The position numbers and the translations under genes are program-made. The notes below the pieces were generated by a model. The model was given only the letters and a program-made list of their open reading frames with translations, ran no database searches and was not told the origin of the DNA. From contig UCIA01000030.1 of NCBI GenBank assembly GCA_900472295.1, positions 201,940 to 265,939 of the forward strand: 64,000 nucleotides of DNA. The letters run 5' to 3'. Of the stretch, positions 27,265-35,344 are shown piece by piece. Positions within the stretch are counted from its first letter, which is position 1. Each line of letters starts with the position of its first letter. This DNA comes from Hyphomicrobiales bacterium. Lineage in GTDB: Bacteria; Pseudomonadota; Alphaproteobacteria; Rhizobiales; Rhizobiaceae.

Positions 27265-28263
27265 ATGGGGCGCGTGCTCGTCACCGGTGCCAGCGGTTTC
27301 CTCGGCGCGCATATTATGACGAGGCTGGCGGCAGCGGGCACGCCTGCGCTTGGGGTTGGCCGCGACGCCAAGCGCTGCGCGGGCCTCGGAGCCGACGGCC
27401 ACGAGGTTCTTCGCCTCGATCTGTCCATACCATTCGATAGCGCTGCGGAGCACGCGCTCGGCGCCGTCGACACGATCATCCATTGCGCCGCACTTTCGGC
27501 GCCCTTCGGCAGGCTGGCGGATTTCGAGGCGGCCAATGTCACGGCTACCCGCAACCTCGTCGATTTCGCCCGCCGGCAAAGCGTACGCCGCTTCGTCCAC
27601 ATCTCCAGCCCGACGGTCAGTTTTGCTTATCGCGACCAGCTCGGCATTCGCGAGGACACAGACCTGCCGCCTCCGGTCAACCACTATGCCCGCACCAAGC
27701 GGCAGGGCGAGGAGATCGTGCTGGCGGCGCCTGAAACCGGCCCGGTGGTGCTGCGTCCTCGCGGCATCTACGGCACTGGTGACCGCACGCTGCTGCCGCG
27801 CCTTTTGCAGGTGGCGCGGGAGAGACCGCTGCCGTTGTTTCGCGACGGCAAGGCGCGCATCGATCTCACTTACATTGATGATGTCGTCGACGCGGTGCTT
27901 GCAGCCCTTGCCGCCGGTAGCGCCGCCCACGGCCAGATCTTCAATATCTCCGGCGGCGAGGTGGTGCCGGTGCTGGATATCGCCGAGGCGGCCTGCGCCC
28001 GCGCCGGTGTGCAGCCGCGCTGGCGCAAGATGCCGCTCTGGCCGGCCATGCTGGCGGCCGGGCTGGCGGAGACAGCGGCTGAGCTTCTGCCCAGCCGGCC
28101 CGAACCGCCGGTGACACGCTACGGCCTTGGCCTGTTCGCCTATGCGCAGAGCCTGAACATAGGCAAGGCCGGCCGCATTCTCGGCTGGGCGCCAAAAGTG
28201 TCGTTCGGGGAAGGACTCGACCGCACCTTCGGCAAGGCGACGGAAAATAGGGGCGCGGCGTGA
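27265..28263 (+). CDS. NAD(P)-dependent epimerase/3-beta-HSD-type SDR
   Basis: Extended SDR of 332 residues. The Rossmann motif TGASGFLG is at residues 7-14, the active-site serines are in HISSPTV (about 114-115), and the catalytic pair Tyr141 and Lys145 lies in HYARTKRQGEE. RPRGIYGTGDRTLLPRLL and YIDDVVDAVLAAL resemble 3-beta-hydroxysteroid dehydrogenases and OleD-type beta-ketoacid reductases. It starts 2 bp after the ketosynthase, so reduction of the condensed beta-keto product is a reasonable inference. The next gene overlaps its stop by four bases. Confidence 0.87.
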   Translation: MGRVLVTGASGFLGAHIMTRLAAAGTPALGVGRDAKRCAGLGADGHEVLRLDLSIPFDSAAEHALGAVDTIIHCAALSAPFGRLADFEAANVTATRNLVDFARRQSVRRFVHISSPTVSFAYRDQLGIREDTDLPPPVNHYARTKRQGEEIVLAAPETGPVVLRPRGIYGTGDRTLLPRLLQVARERPLPLFRDGKARIDLTYIDDVVDAVLAALAAGSAAHGQIFNISGGEVVPVLDIAEAACARAGVQPRWRKMPLWPAMLAAGLAETAAELLPSRPEPPVTRYGLGLFAYAQSLNIGKAGRILGWAPKVSFGEGLDRTFGKATENRGAA

Positions 28264-29084
28264 AGATCGTCTTCGCCAACAGCGCCTCTGTCAGCGCGGC
28301 CGAACGCCTGATCCTGCGTGGCGGAAGTTGGAAGAGCGTGCGGCTGCGTGTTCGCTATGGGCTGATCCTGCATCCGCAGGCAGGACCTGTGCTGATCGAT
28401 ACCGGCTACACGCCGCAGGTGACGCGAGGCAGCGAGCGCAGCACGGCGCTGCGTCTCTATAGTGCAGTCCTCAAACCCCAGCTCAACGAAGCAGAACAGC
28501 CGCTCGCGGTATTGGCGCGTTTCGGCCTGTCGCCGCAGGATGTGCGCACCATTATCGTCACCCATTTCCATGCCGATCACATGTCGGGCTTGTCGCTGTT
28601 TCCCAATGCTCGGCTTATCGCCAATGACGCCGCCTGGGCGCGGGCGAAGGCCAAAACCGCCTGGCAGAATCTGCGCCACGGCGTTTTCAAGGAACTGTTC
28701 CCGCCCGATTTCGAGAGCCGGCTCGATGGGCTGTCATCGAAGCGGCAAATCGAGCCGCGCGGCGGCGTGCCCGGCGGCGCCGACCTGTTCGGCGACGGCA
28801 GCGTTGTTGCCGTCGATCTGCCCGGCCATGCCGATGGCCAGTTCGGCCTTTTGTTCCCCGATCTGGAGCGGCCGCTGCTCTACGCAGTCGACGCCCAATG
28901 GCTGATCAGAGCAATGGTCGAAAACCGGACGCCGGGACTGCCGGCAACCCTGCTGGCCGAGGATGCCGCAGCACTTGAGCCGACCAGTGCGATGCTGCGT
29001 CGGTTTCTGGCAACTGGCGGTGAGGTCGTGCTTTGCCATGACCCGGCGATGACGGCTTACGATCTTGCTGGAGACGGCACATGA
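28260..29084 (+). CDS. MBL-fold metallo-hydrolase
   Basis: Metallo-beta-lactamase-fold hydrolase, 274 residues. The metal motif THFHADHMSG gives His102, His104, Asp106 and His107. A further ligand is His190 in LPGHADGQFGL, and an Asp in YAVDAQW and a His in LCHDPAM complete a two-metal site. Size and motif order recall lactonases of the AiiA type, but similar folds also hydrolyse thioesters. The start overlaps the SDR stop and the end overlaps the adenylating enzyme, so it belongs to the operon. A thioesterase or lactonase step is the likeliest role. Confidence 0.87.
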   Translation: MKIVFANSASVSAAERLILRGGSWKSVRLRVRYGLILHPQAGPVLIDTGYTPQVTRGSERSTALRLYSAVLKPQLNEAEQPLAVLARFGLSPQDVRTIIVTHFHADHMSGLSLFPNARLIANDAAWARAKAKTAWQNLRHGVFKELFPPDFESRLDGLSSKRQIEPRGGVPGGADLFGDGSVVAVDLPGHADGQFGLLFPDLERPLLYAVDAQWLIRAMVENRTPGLPATLLAEDAAALEPTSAMLRRFLATGGEVVLCHDPAMTAYDLAGDGT

Positions 29085-30337
29085 ACGGGCTGGCCGATGC
29101 GGTTCGTTCGTTTGCGTTGACGCAATGGGTTTCGTGCAAGAGCCGCGAGAGTTTCGAGCGCTGGCAGGCGCATGCCTTGCGCTGCTTCCTCGACCGCGAC
29201 CTGCCACGTGCCCCGTTCTACGGCAAGGCGCCGTGTCATCTCGGCGACCTGCCGGTGACCGACAAGGCGACGGTAATGGGCAATTTCGAGCGCTTCAACA
29301 TCCATGGCATTACCGCCGCCGAGGCCTGGAAAGCGCAGGCGGGCGACGGCCGCATCGGTGGCCTCACAGTCGGCGCCAGCACCGGCACGTCGGGCAATCG
29401 CGGTCTGTTCGTCATTTCAGAGGCCGAAAAATACCGCTGGCTGGGCACGATCCTGGCCAAGGCGGTGCCCGATCTGCTCTGGCGCCGGCAACGCGTCGCG
29501 GTGATCCTGCCGCAAAACACCGGGCTCTACGAAAGTGCGCGTAAATGGCGGCGCATCGACCTCGGCTTTTTCGACCTGACGCGCGGGCCGGAGAGTTGGC
29601 GCTCTAGCCTCGAGGATTTCGCGCCGACGGTGATCATCGCGCCGCCGAAAATGCTGCGGTACTTTGCGGCCGAGGCTTTTCGGCTCAAGCCGCAGCGTAT
29701 CTTCAGTGCAGCCGAAACACTCGATCCGATCGACCGCCCGGTCATCGAGGCATTCTTTGGTCGTCAGCTCGACCAGATCTATATGGCGACCGAAGGCCTG
29801 TTCGCCGTCACGTGCCGGCAGGGCGGGCTGCATCTGGCCGAGGATTCGGTGTTCTTCGAGTTCGAGCCGGCCGGCGACGGCCTGGTCATGCCACTGGTCA
29901 CCGCCTTTCGCCGTCAGACCCAGATCATGGCGCGCTACCGGATGAACGATCTGTTGCGGCTTTCGCAAACGCCTTGCCGCTGCGGCTCGCCGCTGCGCAC
30001 TGTGGATGAGATCGTCGGTCGCATGGACGATGCCTTCCGGCTCGCCTCGCCGCATGGGCAGATTCTGGTCACGCCCGATATCCTGCGCAACGCCGTGCTC
30101 AAGGCGGACCGGCGCATCGACGATTTCCGCCTGGTTCAGACCGCTGCCGATGCGATCGAACTTAGCCTTGCACCCGGGCTTGCCGACGAAGCCGCTGTCG
30201 CCGCGCATGCGGCGGTGCGGACACTGCTGGCCGCGCGTCAGGCCAAGGCGACGATAAGCCTGGTGCGCAAGGACTTGCCCCTGGAGATCGGCCGCAAACT
30301 GCGCCGCGTCGAATGCCGGCTGGGGATGAAGCCGTGA
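29081..30337 (+). CDS. PaaK/F390 synthetase-like adenylate-forming enzyme
   Basis: ANL-superfamily enzyme of 418 residues related to phenylacetate-CoA ligase and so-called F390 synthetases. The phosphate-binding loop GASTGTSGNRG is at about residues 98-108. The adenine and substrate motif IYMATEG is near 230, and a CRCGSP cysteine motif near 305 matches the PaaK-type insertion. GRMDD precedes the C-terminal subdomain. It should activate a carboxylic acid as an acyl-AMP for transfer to CoA, a carrier or an amine. It overlaps both neighbours by four bases. Confidence 0.83.
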   Translation: MNGLADAVRSFALTQWVSCKSRESFERWQAHALRCFLDRDLPRAPFYGKAPCHLGDLPVTDKATVMGNFERFNIHGITAAEAWKAQAGDGRIGGLTVGASTGTSGNRGLFVISEAEKYRWLGTILAKAVPDLLWRRQRVAVILPQNTGLYESARKWRRIDLGFFDLTRGPESWRSSLEDFAPTVIIAPPKMLRYFAAEAFRLKPQRIFSAAETLDPIDRPVIEAFFGRQLDQIYMATEGLFAVTCRQGGLHLAEDSVFFEFEPAGDGLVMPLVTAFRRQTQIMARYRMNDLLRLSQTPCRCGSPLRTVDEIVGRMDDAFRLASPHGQILVTPDILRNAVLKADRRIDDFRLVQTAADAIELSLAPGLADEAAVAAHAAVRTLLAARQAKATISLVRKDLPLEIGRKLRRVECRLGMKP

Positions 30338-31467
30338 ACGGGCCTGCCGCATTGCCGCGAGAACAGGCTGACCGGGTCGAGAACAATCCGCGTGAGGTCG
30401 ACGCCTTCGTGCAGCTTTTCAACGAAGTGCCGGTGCGCGACCTCGTCGGCAATCTGACGGTCGCTGTAGAGGCTTACGAGAGTGCAGGCCGCTCCTTTCC
30501 GCTGACGCTGAACGACAGAAGCGAAGCGCCCAACTGCTACATCTGCTGCCCGTCCAGCGCCTATATCGACTATGCCATCGACGAGACCCGCAATTTCATC
30601 TCCTCGCCTTTGCTGCAAAGAGCAATCCGCATGCTGATCGGCCTATGCGCGCCGCTGGTCAGGGCCAGCGGCCTCGACCATCAGGTGCAGGTCAACAACT
30701 GGCTCTATTCGACCAATCCGGTGCCGCTGCTCGATCGCAACGCGGTCGCCCAAATGCGCGACGATCTCACCGCGCGTTTTCCCGATCGTGCTGTTCTCAT
30801 CCGCTCGCTGAACGAGATCGCCGATCCCTCGACCATTGCGGCGCTGAAGGCTGAGGGGTTTCGCCTGCTGGCGGCGCGGCAGATCTACATCTTCGCTGGG
30901 CGCGGTCCGGCCATGACCAACGACATGAAGCGCGATCGCAAGCGGCTGCGCACGACGCCTTTCGAAATGGTCGGCGACGCCGATTTCACCGAGGCGGACT
31001 ATGCGCGCGCCGAAGAACTCTACCGCATGCTCTATCTCGACAAGTACACGCCGCTCAACCCGCACTACACCGCCCGCTATATCGCCGAGATGCATCGTCG
31101 TGGCATTCTGCAACTGGCCGGCCTGCGTCGCCTCGGCGGCGAACTGGTCGCCGTTACCGCGCTGTCGAAGAACGGCAGGACATTGACGCAGCCCATCGTC
31201 GGCTATGACACCGGCCTGCCGGTGAGCGAGGGGCTCTACCGCATGATGATGGTGCTCGCGCAGGATCATGCCACCGCGCATGGCCTGTTCTTCAACATGA
31301 GCGCCGGCGCCGCCGCCTTCAAACGCTTGCGTGGCGCGGTGGCGACTGTCGAATACAACGCCGTCTATGCCGGCCATCTGCCGCGCCGCCAACGCGTGGC
31401 GGTGCGGACCATGGAATTTGTGCTGGCGAAGATAGGCATTCCGTTGCTCAGGAGATTTGAACTGTGA
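30334..31467 (+). CDS. GNAT/FemAB-like acyltransferase
   Basis: The 377-residue protein has a C-terminal half that looks like an N-acyltransferase of the GNAT/FemAB superfamily (MKRDRKRLRTTPFEMV; ELYRMLYLDKYTPLNPHYT; LYRMMMVLAQDHATAHGLFFNMSAGAAAFK). The N-terminal half, with its own LIRSLNEIADPSTIAALKAEGFRLL segment, may be a second degenerate acyltransferase lobe. The GTG at 30334 overlaps the TGA of the previous gene. In this setting it could join the activated acid or the ketosynthase product to an amine. The assignment is by pattern only. Confidence 0.68.
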   Translation: MNGPAALPREQADRVENNPREVDAFVQLFNEVPVRDLVGNLTVAVEAYESAGRSFPLTLNDRSEAPNCYICCPSSAYIDYAIDETRNFISSPLLQRAIRMLIGLCAPLVRASGLDHQVQVNNWLYSTNPVPLLDRNAVAQMRDDLTARFPDRAVLIRSLNEIADPSTIAALKAEGFRLLAARQIYIFAGRGPAMTNDMKRDRKRLRTTPFEMVGDADFTEADYARAEELYRMLYLDKYTPLNPHYTARYIAEMHRRGILQLAGLRRLGGELVAVTALSKNGRTLTQPIVGYDTGLPVSEGLYRMMMVLAQDHATAHGLFFNMSAGAAAFKRLRGAVATVEYNAVYAGHLPRRQRVAVRTMEFVLAKIGIPLLRRFEL

Positions 31468-32468
31468 GCGAAGCCCGGCAGCACAAAGGCAAGGACTATT
31501 GGCAGGCGGTGATGCGGTCTGCCGATATCAAAGCCAAGCCGAAGCGCATCCTCTTCGACGGTGCGCCACTGGTGCTGTTCCGCTCGGCGCAAGGCATTGC
31601 CGCCCTGTTCGACCGCTGCGCTCACCGCTTGGTCGAACTGTCGACCGGCAAGGTCATCGGCGGTGAGATCGAATGTCCCTATCATGGCTGGCGCTACAAT
31701 GGCGAAGGGCGTTGCACCGCCATTCCCGGCCATGTCGGCGACGTCCCGCACTACCGTGTTCGCCGGTACAATGCGATCGAGCGCGACGGTGTCGTCTTCG
31801 TCTCGGCAGGCACGCCAGACGACGAGCCCTACCTCCACTGCATGCAGGGCAAGGATGTCGTCGTGAAGCGGGTGCGCAGTTCGGCGCAATCGACGGTGCT
31901 CGACGCGGCCGAGAATATTCTCGACGCCACCCACACCCACTTCACCCACAAGGGCGTGCTGCGCGGCCTCACCGCAAAGCGCCATCTGGTGCGCGTCGAG
32001 GTGACCGGCGGCGAGGGCTGGGTCGAAAGCTGTTACACTGGCGAGGACCGCCAGCAAGGGCTGGTCAGCCGGCTCTTGGAAGGCGAGCGTGCCAGGACCA
32101 TCGGCCGCTACCGCCATCCGGGCATCGTCGAGCTGGAGTATTGGGGCAAGGGCGGCCTGGCACTGGCGACCACCTTCCATCTGCGCCAGGCGGATGAAAG
32201 GACGGTTGAAGGCGTCGGCTGGCTGATCGGCCCGCGCCAGGGCCTGTTCGGCGAGCTCAAGGCGCTTGCCTTCCGGCCGCTCTTCGCCTTTGCCCTGCAG
32301 CAGGATCGCCGTGTGCTGAAATCGGCCAGCGACAATGCCCGCATCCCGCCGCAAGTCCAGCCGGCGATCGGCCCGCTGGATTTCCTGCGCCGCGACATAG
32401 CAGCCATTATGGATGGCAAGATGCCGCCGGCGGCGGCAGAGCCGCGTGTCTACCAGATCGAGCTCTAG
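31464..32468 (+). CDS. Rieske non-heme iron oxygenase
   Basis: Oxygenase of the Rieske type, 334 residues. The 2Fe-2S ligands Cys52/His54 (CAHR) and Cys71/His74 (CPYHGW) are intact. The mononuclear iron triad appears in ENILDATHTHFTHKG (Asp plus two His, about residues 150-162). It resembles single-component-type oxygenases of the VanA/DdmC/Pao class, and no ferredoxin or reductase is encoded nearby. The GTG start overlaps the GNAT stop. As last gene of the operon it probably hydroxylates or demethylates the product late. Confidence 0.88.
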   Translation: MSEARQHKGKDYWQAVMRSADIKAKPKRILFDGAPLVLFRSAQGIAALFDRCAHRLVELSTGKVIGGEIECPYHGWRYNGEGRCTAIPGHVGDVPHYRVRRYNAIERDGVVFVSAGTPDDEPYLHCMQGKDVVVKRVRSSAQSTVLDAAENILDATHTHFTHKGVLRGLTAKRHLVRVEVTGGEGWVESCYTGEDRQQGLVSRLLEGERARTIGRYRHPGIVELEYWGKGGLALATTFHLRQADERTVEGVGWLIGPRQGLFGELKALAFRPLFAFALQQDRRVLKSASDNARIPPQVQPAIGPLDFLRRDIAAIMDGKMPPAAAEPRVYQIEL

Positions 32469-32482
32469 GAACCGGGATTGAG

Positions 32483-32863
32483 ATGATTGACCACATAACC
32501 ATCGCCGTGAGCGATCTGCAAAAAAGCAAAAAATTCTACGAAAGCGCTCTCGCGCCTCTCGGCTATTCCCTGTCCTTCGGCAAGGAGGACGTGTTCTGGG
32601 CCTTTGACGTCGGCGACGGCAGCCTGTTCGAGATTCAGCAGTCAGACAGCAAACCGCCGCTGACGCATCTGCATGTCGCCTTTCGGGTCAAGAACAAGGC
32701 CGAGGTCGAGACGTTCTATCGAGCCGCTCTCGATGCGGGCGCCGCCGACAACGGCGCGCCGGGTCCGCGCCCGGAATATACGGCGAATTACTTCGCCTGC
32801 TTTATTCTCGATCCCGACGGCTACAACATCGAAGCCATGATCAATGAGCCTGCGGCGGGTTGA
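32483..32863 (+). CDS. VOC (glyoxalase/bleomycin-resistance fold) protein
   Basis: Small metal-dependent VOC-fold protein of 126 residues with the two beta-alpha-beta-beta-beta halves typical of the superfamily (MIDHITIAVSDLQKSKKFYE; LTHLHVAFRVKNKAEVETFY; FACFILDPDGYNIEAMI). It starts 14 bp after the Rieske gene and could be a seventh member of that transcript. The composite palindrome that follows, with its T-run, would then serve as terminator. Substrate unknown. Confidence 0.85.
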   Translation: MIDHITIAVSDLQKSKKFYESALAPLGYSLSFGKEDVFWAFDVGDGSLFEIQQSDSKPPLTHLHVAFRVKNKAEVETFYRAALDAGAADNGAPGPRPEYTANYFACFILDPDGYNIEAMINEPAAG

Positions 32864-32930
32864 GGTTATCCGTTTGTGGAAAGCTGGGTCCCGGCAAAGG
32901 ATGGCCGCCTTTCCTGCTCCGAGCTGTAAT

Positions 32931-33034
32931 CTAAAGCGCGTCGCGTCTGAACGGGTTCAGGCGACGCGCTTTAGTTTTTTGTTTTTATGCATGTCGTTCC
33001 CTCAAAACCGGGACCACTTTTGAGCGACATGCAT
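32931..33034 (+). repeat. Composite two-hairpin palindromic element, copy 2
   Basis: Hairpin A has arms CTAAAGCGCGTCGC / GCGACGCGCTTTAG (32931-32974) followed by six T. Hairpin B has arms ATGCATGTCG / CGACATGCAT (32987-33034) with an inner CTCAAAA / TTTTGAG pair. The A half can act as an intrinsic terminator for the VOC gene. The same A-B order recurs at 35095 and 51503. Confidence 0.9.
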
Positions 33035-33067
33035 TAAAAGTTCACGGCACTTGATTCTGATCCATTC

Positions 33068-33373
33068 GTGAATTATAGTTCACGACTGATCGAAGTCCGG
33101 CTGACAGCCGATTTCACCAAATGGCTCGATAGCCTTCGCGATACGGCCGCGCGATTACGCGTTGTCGCTCGCATCCGCCGGGTCGAGATCGGCAACATCG
33201 GTGATGCCAAGTACTTCGACGGCATTGGCGAGCTTCGCATCGATCACGGCCCCGGTTATCGGGTGTACTTCGTGAAGATTGGAAGCGCCGTGATCATCCT
33301 TCTGTGTGGCGGCGACAAATCCACCCAGAAGCGCGACATCGCCAAAGCGAAACAGATGGCAAAGGAGATATGA
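33068..33373 (+). CDS. HigB/RelE-like toxin (addiction-module killer protein)
   Basis: Toxin of 101 residues with the RelE-superfamily pattern ending ELRIDHGPGYRVYFV, LLCGGDKSTQKRDIAKAKQMAKE. Relatives are ribosome-dependent mRNA interferases. It begins with GTG 33 bp after the palindromic element, and the antitoxin frame opens at its stop. The order toxin then antitoxin is the HigBA arrangement, opposite to the pair at 15.5 kb. Confidence 0.87.
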   Translation: MNYSSRLIEVRLTADFTKWLDSLRDTAARLRVVARIRRVEIGNIGDAKYFDGIGELRIDHGPGYRVYFVKIGSAVIILLCGGDKSTQKRDIAKAKQMAKEI

Positions 33374-33375
33374 CG

Positions 33376-33678
33376 ATGCCTCTCGAAACCACTCGCTTCG
33401 ATGCTCTTGAGTACCTGAGGACGCCGGAAGATCGCGTTGCCTATATCGAGGCTGCTTTCGAAGACGGGGACCCCGCACTCATCACGCACGCTCTCGGCGA
33501 TGTTGCGCGCTCTATCGGTATGACGGCTGTGGCGAAGGAGGCCGGCGTTACCAGGGAGGCGCTGTACAAGGCGCTGAGCAAAAAGGGTGATCCACGCCTC
33601 AGCACGCTACTGGGCGTCACCAAAGCGCTAGGCCTGCAACTATCCGCGAAGCCAGCTAATCCCGTCGACGTGCCTTAA
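33376..33678 (+). CDS. HigA-like antitoxin (addiction-module antidote protein)
   Basis: Antitoxin of 100 residues with a helix-turn-helix of the Xre/Cro type in MTAVAKEAGVTREALYKAL and ALGLQL near its end. It is expected to repress the pair's promoter. AAGGAG lies 8 bases before the ATG at 33376. An ATG at 33370, overlapping the toxin stop, has only two bases of spacing and is less likely. The pair could stabilise the surrounding holC-bounded module. Confidence 0.87.
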   Translation: MPLETTRFDALEYLRTPEDRVAYIEAAFEDGDPALITHALGDVARSIGMTAVAKEAGVTREALYKALSKKGDPRLSTLLGVTKALGLQLSAKPANPVDVP

Positions 33679-33723
33679 CCGAAGGGGTTTGTGCGCTCCC
33701 CGGCGACAGCCAGAACGATCGAT

Positions 33724-34890
33724 TCAACTCGACCGCTCCTGATCCGGTCCATTCCACTCGATATCGCGTGTCGAGGCGGCCTGCAGGCTGATGCGTTGAC
33801 GCAGCGCCGTGCCGGCGATCTCGGCCAGCGTCCGCCACTGCGCCCGCTTCGGTGCGGGGTCGCCCGGCCAGTCGAGCAGTTCACCGGCGTCGCGCATCGC
33901 CTGGCGGAAGCGTCCGAGATCGGCTGAACGCCAGGCTGCCGGCAATCCGTAAATCCACATCGCCAGCCGCACCGTCTGCGGCGCCGTCACATCGGGCTTC
34001 ACCTCCGGGCCGGCGTCCAGCACGGCATCCGCGAAGCGCTGCGGGTCGCGGAAGAAATGCAGGCCGCTCACGGCGCGCGGATTGCACTCCAGCGGCAGCA
34101 CGGTGCCGTCCGGTTCGCGCATCAGGTCGAAGGAGATCTGGCCGGTCCAGCCAGTGCCGGCGACGAAGGTTTCGACGAAGCGCCGCGCGGCGCCATCCTC
34201 GACCGGCTCGAAACAGATGCCGGCGCCCTTGCCGGCGCGATAGAGCGAACGATAGAGCGCCAGCGCCTTGAGCTTGCCCTCGATCGCCACTGCATAGGCG
34301 CTGATCTCTTCGCCGTCGACAAAGCGCTGCGCGACCCAGGGCGCGGCGGGTGAGGGGCGGACAACATCGAGCTCGCCGGGTGACGGCCGCAGCAGCACGT
34401 CACGGGCAAAACGCGACCACACCGGCTTGAACACCTGCTCGCGCGAATGGCCGCGTACGCTTTCGAGATCGGTATCGCTTTGCAGCAACGTCGTTTCCGG
34501 CACGTCGAGGCCGAGACTTTGCGCCAGCCGGATGAAAGCATGTTTGTCGTGGACGCGGGCAAGCAGCGCCATATCGGGCGCGAACAGGCGGGCCGGCATG
34601 GCGCCGTCCTGCCAGAGGCGGCTGAGATAAAAGACTTCCTCGCAGGTCGGGATAACTGTCACCACACCTTCGGTGCGGACCAGCGCTTCCACGGCCTCTG
34701 CATAGGCCTCAGTGGCAAAGCGCGGCGGCGGCAGGCGATGGTAGGAAGCGCATGCCATGCTCGCCGCGGCGATCGGCCGGATCGGGCTGTCGGCCAGGAT
34801 CACCCGTCGCCCGGCGCCGTGCAGCAGCCGCGCCAGATGCAGCGCCACCGGCGCGCGTGCCCCGGTGACCAGCACGGTGCTAGCTGCCAT
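33724..34890 (-). CDS. ATP-grasp domain ligase of unknown substrate
   Basis: The 388-residue protein has a Rossmann-like pre-ATP-grasp lobe (VLVTGARAPVALHLARLLHGAG) and an ATP-grasp domain with VFKPVWSRFARDVLL, AQRFVDGEEISAYAV and the metal-ligand region ISFDLMREPDGTVLPLECNPRAVSG. Such enzymes activate a carboxylate as acyl-phosphate for amide or ester formation. It lies on the opposite strand to the ketosynthase operon but inside the same holC-bounded block, so a shared pathway is possible. No carrier or partner gene overlaps it. Confidence 0.85.
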   Translation of the reverse strand: MAASTVLVTGARAPVALHLARLLHGAGRRVILADSPIRPIAAASMACASYHRLPPPRFATEAYAEAVEALVRTEGVVTVIPTCEEVFYLSRLWQDGAMPARLFAPDMALLARVHDKHAFIRLAQSLGLDVPETTLLQSDTDLESVRGHSREQVFKPVWSRFARDVLLRPSPGELDVVRPSPAAPWVAQRFVDGEEISAYAVAIEGKLKALALYRSLYRAGKGAGICFEPVEDGAARRFVETFVAGTGWTGQISFDLMREPDGTVLPLECNPRAVSGLHFFRDPQRFADAVLDAGPEVKPDVTAPQTVRLAMWIYGLPAAWRSADLGRFRQAMRDAGELLDWPGDPAPKRAQWRTLAEIAGTALRQRISLQAASTRDIEWNGPDQERSS

Positions 34891-34994
34891 CGAACACCTG
34901 CATCAAGCCCTCGCCATTTGCGACTCTCCCATTCAGGCTTTGCGCGAAATCGGCAGTGTTGACAACGTGCCGATGCAATTGCCGGACGCAGGGA

Positions 34995-35316
34995 CGCCGT
35001 GGTGCAGACCGGTACCGAGGAACGGCGCGACGCGCTCGACCAGCATCTGTGGCTACGAACGCGCCATGTTCCTGTTCGACGGCCACGACGCGGCCTAAAG
35101 CGCGTCGCATTTGAACGGACTCAGGCGACGCGCTTTAGTTCTTTGTTCTTATGCATGTCGTTGTCTCAAAACCGGGGCCACTTTGAGCGACATGCATTAG
35201 GTCGAAGGCGCGCGGACGCACTGGCCCGGATGCACTGGAAGGTGTTGAAAGAGGCCGGCCACGCGGTCACTTACTGGCAGCAAACGCCAGACCTGCGCTG
35301 GGAGCGCAAGGCGTAG
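34995..35316 (+). pseudogene. Decayed second copy of holC
   Basis: Matches codons 29 to 149 plus stop of holC at 25.7 kb (GTEERRDALDQHLW, then YERAMFLFDGHDA, then HWKVLKEAGHAVTYWQQTP). Relative to the intact gene, 152 bp (equivalent to 25879-26030) are deleted at a GG junction, the 5' end is missing, and a composite palindrome (35095-35197) interrupts it after the GHDAA codons. In the last 26 codons, seven differences are synonymous and two change residues. The copy therefore diverged under coding constraint before it decayed, as expected for a copy from another lineage. Confidence 0.88.
35095..35197 (+). repeat. Composite two-hairpin palindromic element, copy 3, inside the holC remnant
   Basis: Same A-B architecture as the element at 32931: CTAAAGCGCGTCGC / GCGACGCGCTTTAG, then ATGCATGTCG / CGACATGCAT. 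The flanks are holC sequence on both sides (GGCC before, GGTCGAAGG after), so the insertion edges can be read directly. Confidence 0.92.
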
Positions 35317-35344
35317 GCCAGCGGCTTGTCGCAGATGATACCGT

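Larger units (their letters stand above)
26179..35316. other. holC-bounded accessory module
   Basis: About 9.1 kb lying between intact holC on the left and the decayed holC copy that ends it on the right. It holds a six-gene ketosynthase-to-Rieske operon, a VOC gene, a HigB/HigA-type toxin-antitoxin pair, an ATP-grasp gene and two composite palindromes. No integrase, transposase or tRNA is present. The direct-repeat boundary suggests insertion by homologous exchange or a duplication at holC. This is inference. Confidence 0.5.

Noticed and set aside
34999..35316. Apparent 105-residue intact gene at the holC remnant
   Set aside because: The open frame arises by chance. It reads holC codons, then the palindromic repeat in arbitrary frame, then the holC 3' end. 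It is a pseudogene with an insertion.
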